Assembly: GCA_950295325.1 (NCBI GenBank)
Contig: OX485803.1
Span: 43,787,554 to 43,851,553, forward strand
Source: Polytrichum commune
Lineage: Eukaryota > Streptophyta > Polytrichopsida > Polytrichales > Polytrichaceae
Length of the DNA: 64,000 bases
Direction of reading: 5' to 3'
Of this stretch, positions 1-12,257 are shown piece after piece (within the stretch, counting starts at the first letter, position 1; each line of letters opens with the position of its first letter). The notes beneath the pieces are model-generated. The model searched no databases. It was not told the DNA's origin and saw nothing but the letters and a program-made list of their open reading frames with translations. A program made the translations under genes and the position numbers.

Positions 1-1473
1 AATTGTTGTTTTAGGATGATTTAAAAATATTAAACATTACCACACACGCATCAAATATTGAAATTAATTTAGATTCGTAGTTTTTGCATGTTCATTGCAG
101 GCATTCTAAAATACGTTGTGTGCTCATAGATAGGGTTTGAATTGACCATCATAGCTCAATCCACTCAACACAACCGCAAGGGCTGAGCACTGACGGATGC
201 AATGAATTGCATTACCCATTATTTACAATCAGATAATTAAACCATCCCGTACTAATTATTTCCACATTTATTTTACACCCACACTCATAGGACTATTTAC
301 TGGAGCGCTTATAAATTCGCCCTTGGGCCTTTGTCAAGAAGAGGCCCATCGGAGATTTTGGAAGAAGTTCATGTTCACTTGCTCAAATGTTTATACTATG
401 CAAGGTCTCTCATCACGGAGCCAAACGGGCTCAAATACACTAATGTATCTTTTCTTTTTCTGTTTTTCTTTTTCTTTTTTTTCTGCCAGGTGTTGTAATC
501 TCCACTTGACAATCACTATGTTTCATAACATGGCTGAAACGGATTGACAACGTGCATTAATGGTAGAGGCGGACGACAACCCCATCAGCATTGATGGGCC
601 TAGCCTTCTCTTACCCTGAAATCATGCATCTGGGAGGAGTGGGAATACGGCGGCGATGCAGAAGATTCGTCATCCACATCAATTGCAGTGAAGGCATCAA
701 ACACATGTTTGTTTGTCCATCACCCATTTATGTAACTTATCTATGCTGTTGACGAGCTCTGTAAGTCAATGGCTTGGTTTTCATGGACACCCAAAGCACG
801 ATAGAGTAGTATCACACTCTTTGTTTTGACTTGACGGACACCTGTTTGTTCCTTCCTTTTGCACCAAAAAGTAAAGAATCACTAAAGATGAAGGTCGACA
901 GTCGGATAGATATATAGGACCAGGCGAAAAATATTAGATGCACATGAGCTAATGCATGTGAAGATACAGTTTGATGATAAATAGTGGACTAAATCTTTGA
1001 GTACGAATCAGAAAAAAAAAACAGAGTCAATCAAGCTTTAAATAAGCTGGGGCTCTTGGAGCATACAGGTTACAAGTACGGTTTCACCGGCCGGGTACCA
1101 AGTACAGGAGTCAAACAAACATATATATCTATATTTTTATTTATTTATTTATTTTCACAAGCTATTGCTGCACGGGGCATACTGTATGCCACGTTCATAA
1201 CCACCCCACCCCACAATCCACAGCACTCACCAACAACTTTGATACAATTGATTTCCTTGTGCACTCAAACTTATTTACCAGTATCCAATGTGATGTGATT
1301 CATATGTAGCAAGGGCTTGTTTAGACTACGGTGAAGAAGTGCTCATGTCTGTCAAAAATTTCGACCCAAGACAAGGTTATTTGACACAACGGTTTGTACA
1401 TCGGACAAGATGAGAAATACAAAAAACCAAAAATTTAAATAAATATAAAGTATTTAAAAAAAAAAATCATGTT
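1..1473. other. gene-free flank
   Basis: No open frame here resembles a known protein and none is longer than about 80 codons. The stretch holds short poly-T and poly-A runs (about 450-485 and 1010-1022) and an ATTT-rich run near 1135-1155. I see no convincing promoter, RNA gene or mobile-element terminus. Confidence 0.5.
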
Positions 1474-1547
1474 GGAGTTCTCCGGAGGTCAAGTTTCTTG
1501 ACCAAGGATTTGAGGTTGCCCAAGAAACTTGACCTCCGGAGAACTCC
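1474..1547. repeat. perfect 27-bp inverted repeat with 20-nt spacer
   Basis: Arms 1474-1500 and 1521-1547 are exact reverse complements over 27 bp. The left arm begins GGAGTTCTCCGG and ends GTTTCTTG. If transcribed, either strand would form a long perfect hairpin. No target-site duplication is obvious and no other copy was seen in the window. It could be a young foldback element end, a small-RNA hairpin or the centre of a palindromic insertion. Confidence 0.9.
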
Positions 1548-1730
1548 CCTAGTAAAAAGTGTTGTCATGTTGGTCAGCCATGTTCTTTTTACATCCATGC
1601 GTGAAGGCTCTCCACCAACGAAGTCCTGGCCATAGTGTAAACCTCGGCCGCTGAAAGAAACCCATTTCATAGTCAATCATATTTCTCCAGTCCCCTAAAA
1701 TTCTTGACCTGTGCAATTCTTCATCGTAGT

Positions 1731-1751
1731 CTAAACCCTAAACCCTAAGGT
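1731..1751. repeat. interstitial telomere-like repeat
   Basis: Two consecutive CCCTAAA-type units, followed by CCCTAAGG, match the plant telomere repeat. A short interstitial copy of this size is also what a telo-box looks like, but there is no gene close enough downstream to assign it as a promoter element. Confidence 0.5.
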
Positions 1752-2049
1752 AGACTCCACTGCAAAATTGTTCGCTGGTTTCAATCCCATTTTCTTCCTG
1801 GGTGGAGTGCCACATCCTCCCATGCATTCTCAGGCTTCTGATAGTCCCAGTCTGATGTACAAATATTTTACTGTATAAAACTAAGTTCTAATTTCTTTAC
1901 TCCCTATAGGGAGCTCGGCACTTATCCTCGGCCACACCTTAGCACTAAAGTTCTAAACTGGTCATTGGTGAACATGCTTTTTCTGTCACACCAGCGTTCT
2001 TTGCTCTCTTTACTCCTTTGCAAGTGATCACTGTTGCAATGTTAATGCA

Positions 2050-2445
2050 GATAAGATATGTGGGTGTTATTCAGTGTGGTTTCATGTTCTCCAACTTCCA
2101 CCAACTAGGTTTACATAGCAAAACATGTGTTGCATTAGAAAATCTACAATGAAGCATCAACAAAAATTGTATTGAAAATCGGACCTCAACTAATTTAGTT
2201 TTGGTAATCAAAAGTGCATGTTTGTTGACTCCTTAGCTGAATACATTGGTCCTCCCTATTGTGTACACTATCGAGTGCGGAGTAGATAACCAAATTTGAA
2301 GTTGTAGATCAATCTCTTGTAAACATGTGTCTTTATAGTGTGTGTTCTTCGATCCTCACCTAACCAAACACCAATCAAATATAGATGTCTGATTAAGAAA
2401 AGTAACCAAATAACACCTGCATATCTTACATCTTTGGACACTTCG
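2050..2445. repeat. dispersed repeat R1, copy 1
   Basis: About 390 bp that align collinearly with 32405-32790, judged by eye at roughly 70 percent identity. Shared landmarks are GTGGGTGTTATTC, AACATGTGTTRCATTAG, AGTGCATGTTTGTTGA and AATATAGATGTC in the same order and spacing. No coding potential is seen. This is probably an old mobile-element fragment of unknown class. Confidence 0.75.
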
Positions 2446-2888
2446 TAAGTAAAATAAATCAATGCACATGAGACAATGACAAGATATTGCTTATGGAAAA
2501 CATAACCAATGAGAGGAGAGTGGACAACAAGCTACAACAAACATCCACCTACTCAAGCCATTTATGGAACATGACTGGTCTGCTCACGGACAAGAAAAAT
2601 AAAGATTATGGGTGAGATGCTCTTTGTGGATTAATACAAAAGGGATTGGCAGTTGCCAGAAGCGCTCTCCAATTGATGAACAAGTGCATATGATCTCTCG
2701 ATACTCCTTGTGACAGAGATTGGTTGCACCTGTGCGGAAGGTGACTTCTGTTGTGGGTGTGTAGCTGGAGCAGCAAATTCCCCTAGATTACCTATTTTGA
2801 CCTAGATGACCTAACTGTATAAGGGAAACCTTATGCCATTGAGCACCTGTTTTGACTTCCACCACGACTACTCCACAACGTCATTCCC

Positions 2889-2970
2889 CACCCACACACA
2901 CACACACAGATATATCTCTATACATCTCTCTCTCTATATATATACATAGATATAGATATCTATATATACA
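2889..2970. repeat. compound CA / TATC microsatellite
   Basis: A (CA)n tract is followed by runs of CTCT and of TATA mixed with ATAGAT. The stretch is simple sequence with no coding potential. Confidence 0.85.
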
Positions 2971-4254
2971 GTTTTAGGAATTTAGAAATGCTTCACTTGA
3001 AAATATATGTGAACATTAACTCATCCAATAGATTTGGGTCGTTTGACATTCCAACCTTCAATGAGCTTGCAATGACACAAAAAGAATGTAATATTTTGTA
3101 TTTTCCACCACTTGATGGATGAGACACAAAAGCATCAATGTGCACCTCAATGCAGTGAAGAGATTCTGGACACACTTGTCATACTCTAGGTATTGCCTGG
3201 TTGATCCGCCACATCATAAAACAGACAAATAAACAAACTACCTTCTATGCTATATGCACTAGGTTGCCAATTCTGATTAAGAACACCTCCCACATATTAA
3301 CATGAACCCTCTAAAAAGTGAAGCATCTAACACATATTGGCAGATCCATGGCAAACCTGAAGTTCACCACACTCAATCCCATTAGACCTAGATCCTAAAG
3401 TTTACCTTGTAGGATACCCTTCTAGTCATGGGGTTCCAGGCCTGAAATTTAACCGCTAGAAATTTAACTACCTAAGCCTTGGAAGGGTTCCAAGATTGGA
3501 GGAATAAACGCACCTCCTTGGGATACTGAGTATCATAAATTAAACTAAACACAATTTTGATTTCAAATACTTCTTCCCATTTTATCTAGATACAGAACTA
3601 TCTTGGTGTACCCTCTCCATTAAGAGCGTTTCTCAATCAGCAAGTATATACCCATGAGCTGGCCAGCCGGCTCACCATGAGAAACAAACAAGAAAAAAAC
3701 AGAGCAAATTCAACACCAATCTTTCATATATGAATACGTTTGTGATTTGCAACACGAAACTCTACACTTGATCTCATGGGTTGATCAGCAAGGAAGTTAA
3801 AAGAACCCAATGACAGGTTGCACATCAAATATGCTTTAAAACACCTCATCTAGAAACAAAAGTTTGGCCCAAAAGGAGGCAAGGTTGTGAAAGAACCTGA
3901 AGTGAAGCCCCAGTTGAGAATTTAAGAGTATGCCTATCTTTCATGTATTGTTTGTATGTATCACTAACACAATTCACTATCACAAACATCCCAATGTAGA
4001 TTTCTGCAGTAGGATGTGTGACTCAATTGAAATTGACATCATAGGACTGAAATTGTGTGGACTGGGGTGGGGTGCATTAAGTACAGGTGAAGGGCGTATA
4101 CTGCATTCCTGTGTGAGTACTTTACAAATTCCCGGAACAATGACATTATCCTATTCCTATGCAAAGATGCATCCGAGGGCCCCCATCCAAGCACTTGCAT
4201 GCCACAACAACTTGCTCCAATGCCAACTACACATTCTCTACCTCTGACTTTCAC
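2971..4254. other. 3' flank of gene A
   Basis: The region downstream of gene A on the minus strand contains no recognisable gene. The 3' untranslated region of gene A must lie in its right-hand part, next to 4255, but I could not pick a convincing AATAAA-type signal. Small open frames near 3930-4254 have no family resemblance. Confidence 0.5.
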
Positions 4255-7200
4255 TTACTTCAAGTGAGGAACATATGCACCAACACAGGGTGAAATGGTA
4301 TTGTCTGGCAGCTGGCCCATCAGCTCTTCCACTGCTGCCAAGGCCTTTCCCAGTATGTCTTTCTCTATAGTGAGAAGCTTCTCTGCAACTCTTTTCTTTG
4401 CATTCCTCTTATCATCCCCAATCTGCATGCATTCCAGGCAACCGGATCAAGAATGCAATTGAGACAGAAGTCAGAGTAATAAACTCATATCCTGGTACTT
4501 CTTATACCTTAATGTTTCTAGTTTGACATCCTACTAGGGCTGACACCTTGTGGGTATATAACTACTGAGGGATTAAGGTTCACAGAATATGTCAACAGCA
4601 CATGTCCGTTAGACAGTTTCTAATCACACTAGTAAGATCCATGCAGGTACCTCTGTTGAATCTGATGATTTATAGCCTGCCAGCCGCCGTTGGAAATATT
4701 CAAGTAACTGAATTAATACAGCTCTCTCATTGCAAGGACTCACCTGTGCAAGCCACATTCCACAATATTTTCAACTTAATTCTCATATTCACAACCTACA
4801 GAAAGTAGATATCAGTTCCCCTCCTATGAAGATGGGCGCCAAGTAACTGAATTAATACAGCTCTCTCATTGCAAGGACTCACCTGTGCAAGCCACATTCC
4901 ACAATATTTTCAACTTAATTCTCATATTCACAACCTACGGAAAGTAGATATCAGTTCCCCTCCTATGAAGATGGGCGCCAAATATTCTTAAACAAGGATG
5001 CATTGTGTGGTAAGATGAGACCCTCCCAACACTAGAAAAACTAGTTCCCCAAATTAGGTTGGAAGAGACTCACAGGACAAACTGGCCCTTGGGCAAATGA
5101 AACAGACTCCATCTCTGCAGGGTCTGACAAATTTGCAAGTCGCATATAAGGAAGCATGTCCAGTACAGCTTCCATTTCTTTACCCCTGTAGATCTGAAAT
5201 TCATCTCCACCACTATCACAAACTAGCTCGTGACATTGCTTCTTAAGACAAATACAGCACCAGAACTCAACCATGCTTCTAGTCAGGTCTGAGATCATGA
5301 ATGACACCTTTGATAACAATGGACTTGAGGAACCTTTCTGTGATAACCAAATGGAAGACCTACCGGCCTTGAATAATCTATTTGAACTCACTTTGCAATC
5401 ACCCTAAACCATTCAAATACTAGCAAGTTTTATCTCTCTTGACAAACACATCACCTACATTGCAGGGGACAGAATTTTCATAAAACGAGCAGGGATAAGT
5501 ACCTGGAAGATTTGGACAGTTAACCGATCATTCTTCTGCACTATGCTTCGTTTTTGTTGATATAATGGATCATCTGTCTCCAACGATGCCTTTAGATTAC
5601 AGCCAGGTTTTAAAACTTGTTAGGGTACAAGCCCATCATGCAAACAAGGGCAAGAGCAATCAAAGCATTCCGCTTGCACAGCACAGAATCTTACAAAATC
5701 CACCTCCCATGTGGAAAAAAATGGTCAAGTATTACCTCTACTGCAATCCGGTCATATGGGTTATCTTCGTCTACAAAACCATAGTTCAGAAGAAGCCTTG
5801 AATTTGGTTGTGGCCCACACCTGTTAACCCCCCCCCTTAAAAAATAGGTCAAAATCAACCATGAATCATAAGCAATATTAAGGGAGTGACATGTGAATGG
5901 CAACTTCAAACCCATGCTGGAGAATCCTTAAACAAATATAAATAAAAGCAAATTGCTTTGCATTGAGATTCTTGGAATTATACCAAACAGAAATAGGATC
6001 ACCAGCCTTGTAAGCTCGATCAACTTCTAGCTGTACAACATCCCCAACCGCTTTCAACATCGCTTTGCAGTTGCTCTTGTATGCCAAAAGTGGTGGTCCT
6101 AACGGCACCAATGCAAAACGCCTTGCTAAACTAACTCCCTGTTTAAAAAAGGGAACAGATAATCACTGGAAGCATCTGATATAGAACAACATACTAACCA
6201 CTAAAGCTATATATGTCATTCCTCTGCATTTCAGGATTTCTACTGAACATGGGTGAGTATATATAGCCTTTTCAAGAGCTGGAGAAAAATGATGTTTACA
6301 ATCAGATCTCACTACGAGAGCATTGAGGTACCTTCTCGCAACACTGAAATAGTTTTTCTCTGACTCATGTAAGACACAAAAAATAAGATCCAAAGGGCCT
6401 ATACAAACCTTCACAAGCAATACAAGCAGTATGGATCAAGTAATGCCATTAAAACAGACACTGTTCTCACCACTTCAAGCACTGGATTTAGGTTAGCCTC
6501 ACTAGCTCCTGACTGTAGTGACGCTACCAGACTACAGAAGCACACGAGAGACATCATGATCTGAATGTTTGTACCTGAAGGTGAACAACACAGGACTGAA
6601 CAGCCACAAAAGCTTGCTTGAAGATCTCAAATGAAAAGGCCTCTGTTGGCAGGTCGAAAGGATATTGCTGTTCAGAGGACCATAACAAGGGGTTGACAAT
6701 GTATTAGTATAGAATGCGTGACAGTATCTCACTGAAGAGTGGCCGGAACAGCATCTCAAGATGTCTTATCTATAGATTAGTACCTTGAATAAAGAGCCAG
6801 CCATAAACCACACTGTGTCAAGCTCTCCATATTCTCGCTTGATTCCCGCCAACCTCTCCAATACAATATCCTGTATCATGCAATTCAAACGATTGCATTC
6901 CATTATTCTGGACAAAGACATCTATGAAATTTTCACTCACAAAAAAGGTTGGGATAAAACAAAAGACGTATTGAAAGATTCCAACGTTTCATACTTACCA
7001 GGAGTAAACTACTAGCAACATCGATTACGAAGTCCTTGATAGAATAGAATCTAGATATCACAAATTCTAGTAGTGAATGCCACAGACATTCAGAAAGGTT
7101 GTAAAAGATTGTCTAGATGTCCTATTGAATAGTAAACGCATTGTCACAAATCTCCTTAATTTTATGGAAAACTGAAAATCTGTACCCTCATTGGACTTCC

Positions 7201-7732
7201 AACGAAATACTCGTTCAACTCTTGTCGAGACCACAGCAACGGCGACTCTACAGCCAGCTGTCCTCGCCCTCGTTGCCTGTCAAGTTCCCGGATGTAAGGG
7301 TACCAGTATGATTCCTTCCCTTGCTTTTTCTCGTACATGAGATAAAGAGCTAGACATGCGAGTTCAGAGAGCTTGTTTGTCGTCAACAGTTCAGCTGCAT
7401 TTTGTTCATTATGCGAAAGTGCCAGTCAGCATCAACACGGACACAAGAATAACCAAATAAAAAAGTCAAACGAGAGAGCCACGTTAAACCCTAGGTCATA
7501 TTAAATCATAACGAAACCTATTGCTCTGCATACAGCATCACTCCGTTCACTTAAACTACACAAAAGAAAGTCCTCTGCTTAAGCATATGAACAAGACAGA
7601 TTGTAGCCACCTTCAGGTCATTCTGTTGATGTTTTCTACACATGAGACATAGAACTGTAATATTGTGAAATTCAGAAGTCTAGTGGCATCAGATGGCTTT
7701 AATCCATTATCAATTGGAAGACGAACTGCAAG

Positions 7733-7768
<36 letters not shown>

Positions 7769-8560
7769 GCTAGTCGTTGGCAAAGAGGACAATGGATTTT
7801 ATTCGAATGTCGAGCATACCTATAGTTTCGTCCCCGAGTACCTTCTCCAAGGTGACTACCAGTGACATAGGAACTGATATTGCCACTTCACCAGGCTGCA
7901 CCAGTTCAGCAACACCAAAAAGAAAAGGGAAAAAGAAATTATCAGCCACATACAATCTCGTCCTTCCCAAGGACTTTCCATAAAATGTTCCAAGGTCCAT
8001 GACATCGTGTTCATCAGATTTATTCGCAGCTTGATGAGTTTCATAAATATAAACATCCCTTCTCTTTCTCCTAAACTCATATCCATTCGTCAACCCACTT
8101 TGAATCTCAAATTATTCACCTGCAAGTCTTCACTGGCCACAATGTAATGAATAGGCCTCCCCTTGCCACCTGCCCACGGCTGATGCTCAGCCAGCGCCAC
8201 TTTACAATCCGGCAACCCCTGTTCGTGCATCCACTGCTTCAAATCAATGCCGCTCTCGTGCTCCTGTTTCCTTATTTGCGCCTCAATGTCCTCCTGCTCC
8301 TCGTCTTGTTGGTGGTACACATCTATAGTGAGTAGTGTAGTATTATTCTGCTGTTGCACACGAGGAGCCCCGTGTTGCACAAGCTTCTGTGCACACCAAC
8401 TCCGTGGCCACAGGTTCGCACCCGAGCCGAGCGATGTGAACATGGTGACCGAGTGACTATAAGGCCGTCCATAGCCATAGCCATAGCCACAGCCATGGGA
8501 CCTTGTAATTCCTACAGTGGCACTGCTGCTGCTGATGCTCGTTGCAGCAGGGGCTGGCAT
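4255..8560 (-). CDS. gene A: SET-domain protein of the Rubisco LSMT family (plastid type)
   Basis: Eleven exons join to a 537-residue protein: 8560-8120, 7895-7820, 7394-7186, 6870-6784, 6667-6575, 6138-5984, 5820-5736, 5589-5503, 5193-5074, 4743-4651 and 4422-4255. All introns are GT..AG and all phases close. The N-terminus (about residues 1-100) is Ser/Ala-rich with a GYGYGYG run and few acidic residues at first, as in a plastid transit peptide. SET-like sequence starts near residue 104 (GIDLKQWMHEQGLP). Hallmarks follow: TNKLSELACLALYLMYEKKQ, FALVPLGPPLLAYKSNCKAM, WCGPQPNSRLLLNYGFVDED and a C-terminal LSMT substrate-binding-like region ending AYVPHLK. From memory it matches the Arabidopsis At5g14260 type of Rubisco methyltransferase-family protein. 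The usual INHS motif of active SET enzymes is not evident, so catalysis is uncertain. The first ATG in frame is 8560; an upstream GTG at 8578 was not used. Confidence 0.9.
4701..4978. repeat. 139-bp tandem duplication covering a splice acceptor of gene A
   Basis: 4701-4839 and 4840-4978 are direct copies that differ at one position by eye (CCTACAGAAAG versus CCTACGGAAAG). The unit includes the 3' splice site and first 14 codons of exon 10 of gene A. In transcription order the 4840-4978 copy comes first, so the gene carries a duplicate upstream acceptor at 4883/4882. Only the downstream copy (exon start 4743) continues into the rest of exon 10. Confidence 0.95.
7733..7767. repeat. CT microsatellite in intron 2 of gene A
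   Basis: An uninterrupted (CT)n tract of about 35 bp lies in intron 2, about 50 bases downstream of the donor when read on the minus strand, where it appears as GA repeats. Confidence 0.95.
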
Positions 8561-8633
8561 TGTAACCAATAATTCCACAAGTCAACCAGAACCACGCCTA
8601 CAGACAAAGCGAATTACAGCCTGCGACCACCAC

Positions 8634-8760
8634 GAATCATCATCATCATCATCGTCACCATCATTTCATCACCCTCAGCACCATCGCTCGAAATGAAGTT
8701 CAGGATCTATCCACATTCCACAAGTAACTTAGGAGAGAAGAAGAAGAAGAAGAAGAAGAG
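8634..8760. repeat. CAT and GAA triplet repeats upstream of gene A
   Basis: A (CAT)n tract (8634-8656) and a (GAA)n tract (8734-8760) lie 75-200 bp upstream of the gene A start codon. Read on the minus strand they are ATG- and CTT-rich. CTT/GAA-rich leaders are common in plant 5' regions, so they probably fall in the promoter or leader. No clear TATA box was assigned. Confidence 0.7.
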
Positions 8761-9864
8761 CAATTTTGCAATGCGTTCAATATACTTGGCAATCACGGCA
8801 ACCTTATCATCGTCGGCGTCGTAAGCGCAGAATCTCTGTTCGCAAATACGAAGATATTTTCTTGCAAAGACAGGGATTCCCCTCCCTTCACTTCGAGCCT
8901 TCGTTCTCCCTCGCTTTTGCACAAATCATCCAGATCCGACTTGCTTCGATGCTGATAGACACACTTAGATGCCAGGTGTCGTCATGACAGTGGTTGAGAC
9001 CCGGTCGACTCCCAAGTGGAAGGAAGGACACTAAGTGTTGATTGTGAAAGTAAGATTTGGCAGTACAGGTGGATTTACAGTAGGGTCCGGGTCCAGGAAA
9101 CTTGGGGTCCAAAACACCCCTTATTAATGGACCACGTATTCGAATTTTAAAAGATTAGACTCTCAAGTTTGAAGAATAATTTCTTGAATTAGGAGGAGTA
9201 CATTTTAAATGGGATCGTTGAGATTTGACAAGAAAGTGATGCTACGTAAGCGCCAACTAATTATTTTTCAAAGAACAATTTCTCTCAGTCAATAAGGTCG
9301 CTTGAGTTTGGAGTTTCTTTGGCTTTGGATCCTAATGTAAACCCACCCTAAGGCTCATAATCATGAAATTATGAAGGCCCTTTGAAACTCGTCCAAAGGC
9401 CGTACCATGGAAAATCAAGGGGATATTGAATTTAAGTTTTATGTAGTCATGGGCCTTCAAGTATGATATAAAGACATATGCAACCAAACTCTCAACCATA
9501 TGTGATTTCATTGCCGTCCTACTCATATGGCCCTTCTATACAATAAGTTATCATAAAATCAAGGATTGTGAGATTTCAAAGTGTCATGGTCTCATAGTTT
9601 TGGGGAAGCATGAACATCATCTATTGCATGCCATGTGGGACTCCATGTAAGTTTCTCATCCATTCAAACTTCCTTAGTCCCTGATGCTCTGAAGCTCTAA
9701 GTACAAAGTGAAGTGGGACCGACTTCAAATTTTCAACCAATGAGAGATTTTAGATTTCAATGATCACAAGCCCTCAAGAATTGACATAAAGTTCTAATAT
9801 AGGCCCATGCCGTTCTAGCCATTTGCACCCGTGCATAATAACACATCACTTTAACATGGTCTCC

Positions 9865-9895
<31 letters not shown>

Positions 9896-12257
9896 ACACA
9901 CACCCCTACCCATGTGGTTCCCCTACCTTTCTAGAACGGTGGGAAATGTCGAGACAGCAACCTCACCAGCACATTGTCCATTGTATATAGAATGAGAGAT
10001 TTTAGATTTCAATGGTCACAGGTCCTCAAGCTCTTGCATGAAGTATCCTTAAACAGTTCGTTTTGCTGCATTTCAATTGTTGTTTATCTTCAAATGACTT
10101 AGAACCAGTTCCCAATGTTTATTACCTCACAATTATCAAATGTTACGTACATAATCACACTAAGGAGACCCCACAGCCATTATGAAAGTCATGAACAAAT
10201 GGGGAAAATGTACACAAATTTCAATGTCAACTTCAAAGAAGTTTGTGCATGCTTTTATTGAAATTCCAATTTCCAATCTTAGAGCTTCCAATTTACACAA
10301 TGCCCCACTGCCCACACTGCAGCTACCACAATTGGTGGACGGAGAATATCCTCCCACACAAAACTTAGCATTATCTTGAACAATTCAAGTGAACTCTGTT
10401 ATCAGGGTCGCCAAGGTAGAGGACAACAACATACTTGCACTGGCCCTTCATATCTATCAGAGTAATCTTGACACAGGGTTTATGAATCTCAATTCACGGA
10501 CTCAAGAATTTCTCCAATATGGAGATCATTGCAGGGAGATGCAGTCCTCATAGTCGACAAATTCTTGAGTCTGTGCATCAGGATGCATAATCCCTCTAGG
10601 TTTTTATGGTGCTTTAGGCAACAACTCAGACATGGGTGTTTCGCAGGACAATTTGCGCTCATCAGACATACCTTCCAATCAGTGAGGGGCAATGGTCATT
10701 GTTTTGGCACTTTCATGAGAGACCTCATCAAGATCTTGATCTCCATCATGGTGGTTGCAGATGTGGGGGCAACTTTAGGTGTGACAATCTTTGTTGCATT
10801 TGGCAAGGCAGCAGTGATATATTCAAGTCGTTAACCTAAGTTAGTATTCAAGTGAGGTCACCTCCCTGACCATGTTGTCCATGTTCATGCTCGAGTCTAT
10901 CCTTAGGTTCACGAACTCAGTATCTGGAGTCCTTCCTTTCAGGCACTTGCCGCATGTGTGTTGGTCCCTTACACTCATTAACTAGCAAATGCACTATCAG
11001 GAGCAAGTTCCAATCTTTTTGTTTGAATTTCATTTGTTTGTACCAAATTACTTGCAGAATTAAATCCTGTTTTACAAGTAAATGTTCACAATAGTGGTGA
11101 AAAGGCTGATTCCTATGTAGAGGCTGAGGATTTATTGGTTTTAGCCAGACCAACACCTAAATCAAGGTCAGAGACCCCGATTAGTCTACTGAGGTTAATT
11201 TAGTGTGAATCCGCAATAAACCTAGAGGGGCAGATTTTCACTGCACCTCCGATAATAGGCGTTGGGAAGAGAAATCCTGGACTACCCAACAGTGAAACAT
11301 AAGATACACAGAAGATTGTGAAACCAACCACATGCCCTAAAAAGGCCAGTACAAAATGTAAGCATGATGCAGGCAACAAAATTTGTAAAATAATGTATTG
11401 CCCACAAAACTTACAGGCTCCTTTCCAATGTTCAACCAACACCCCCCCCCCCCCCAACAAGATACCAATACCCTAATGGTTGAGGATGGAGATTTACTGC
11501 CATGTCATCATCGACCTTGCATGTTGTGACCACACCAACATCATTAAAGCTGGCCTGCAAATCCCTTGCAAGGTGTTTAACTCTGGGATGCAACCTCAAC
11601 TGGACATTTCCTCCCATTATCAGCACAATGACTTAGTGCATTACACACCACTACAATGTCTTGTTAAAATGGTACTGAAACTGGCCAGATTTGCGGGAAT
11701 TGAACTTCCCAGCTCACTTCCTTGTTCAGGGTCCATATTTGCCTCTTCAATCAACAATCTGCAAGTGGCTCAACCTCTATCCATGTTTTCCCTGCCTTCA
11801 AGCACCTGTTAGGTGACACAACATTCCCACAAAACTCTTCTAGCATTTGTTGGTTGGATTTTCCACAATCTAGCAATAAGCCAAAAAATCACGAAGGCAG
11901 TGCCCATAGTCATATTGTTTTGTTGTCAATCACCTCATCCCTGGCCCAAACAGATGCATTAGAACTTTCAGTGAAATTGAGCAGTGCATAAAACCCCATT
12001 TGGTTATAGTGTGGTCTTAGGCCAGAAAATGGGGCGGATAAAAAACCAAACTCACAAGCCCACACTGGTGACTCGTCTTTGGACAACACCCAGACATTCA
12101 TGAAGCAATTATGACATTGATAGTCAGAGTCAAGATGCACTTCCCAGCACAATCAGAAGTTGATGTAAATGCCAATTGCAGAGCATCACATTACTAAGCT
12201 CAGAGAATCAAAACACTCAAGCTCTTGGAATGAAGGACAAGTGGTAGAAACCCTTCA
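8761..12257. other. intergenic region between genes A and B
   Basis: No recognisable gene. It contains a C-run plus CA microsatellite (9863-9903), a C-run at about 11441-11455, and a direct repeat of about 37 bp (9741-9777 and 9991-10027, GAGAGATTTTAGATTTCAAT). Open frames up to about 110 codons at 10182-10834 and 11480-11990 have no family resemblance. The promoter of gene A lies at the left edge and the 3' end of gene B at the right edge. Confidence 0.5.
9863..9903. repeat. poly-C plus CA microsatellite
   Basis: About 19 consecutive C residues are followed by (AC)n. This is simple sequence, prone to sequencing-length error. Confidence 0.95.

Noticed and set aside
8561..8578. Gene A start at 8578
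   Set aside because: That codon is GTG; the first ATG in frame is at 8560 (MPAPAATS).
9741..10027. Long terminal repeat pair around 9741-9777 and 9991-10027
   Set aside because: Only about 37 bp is shared, with no TG..CA ends and no coding interior.
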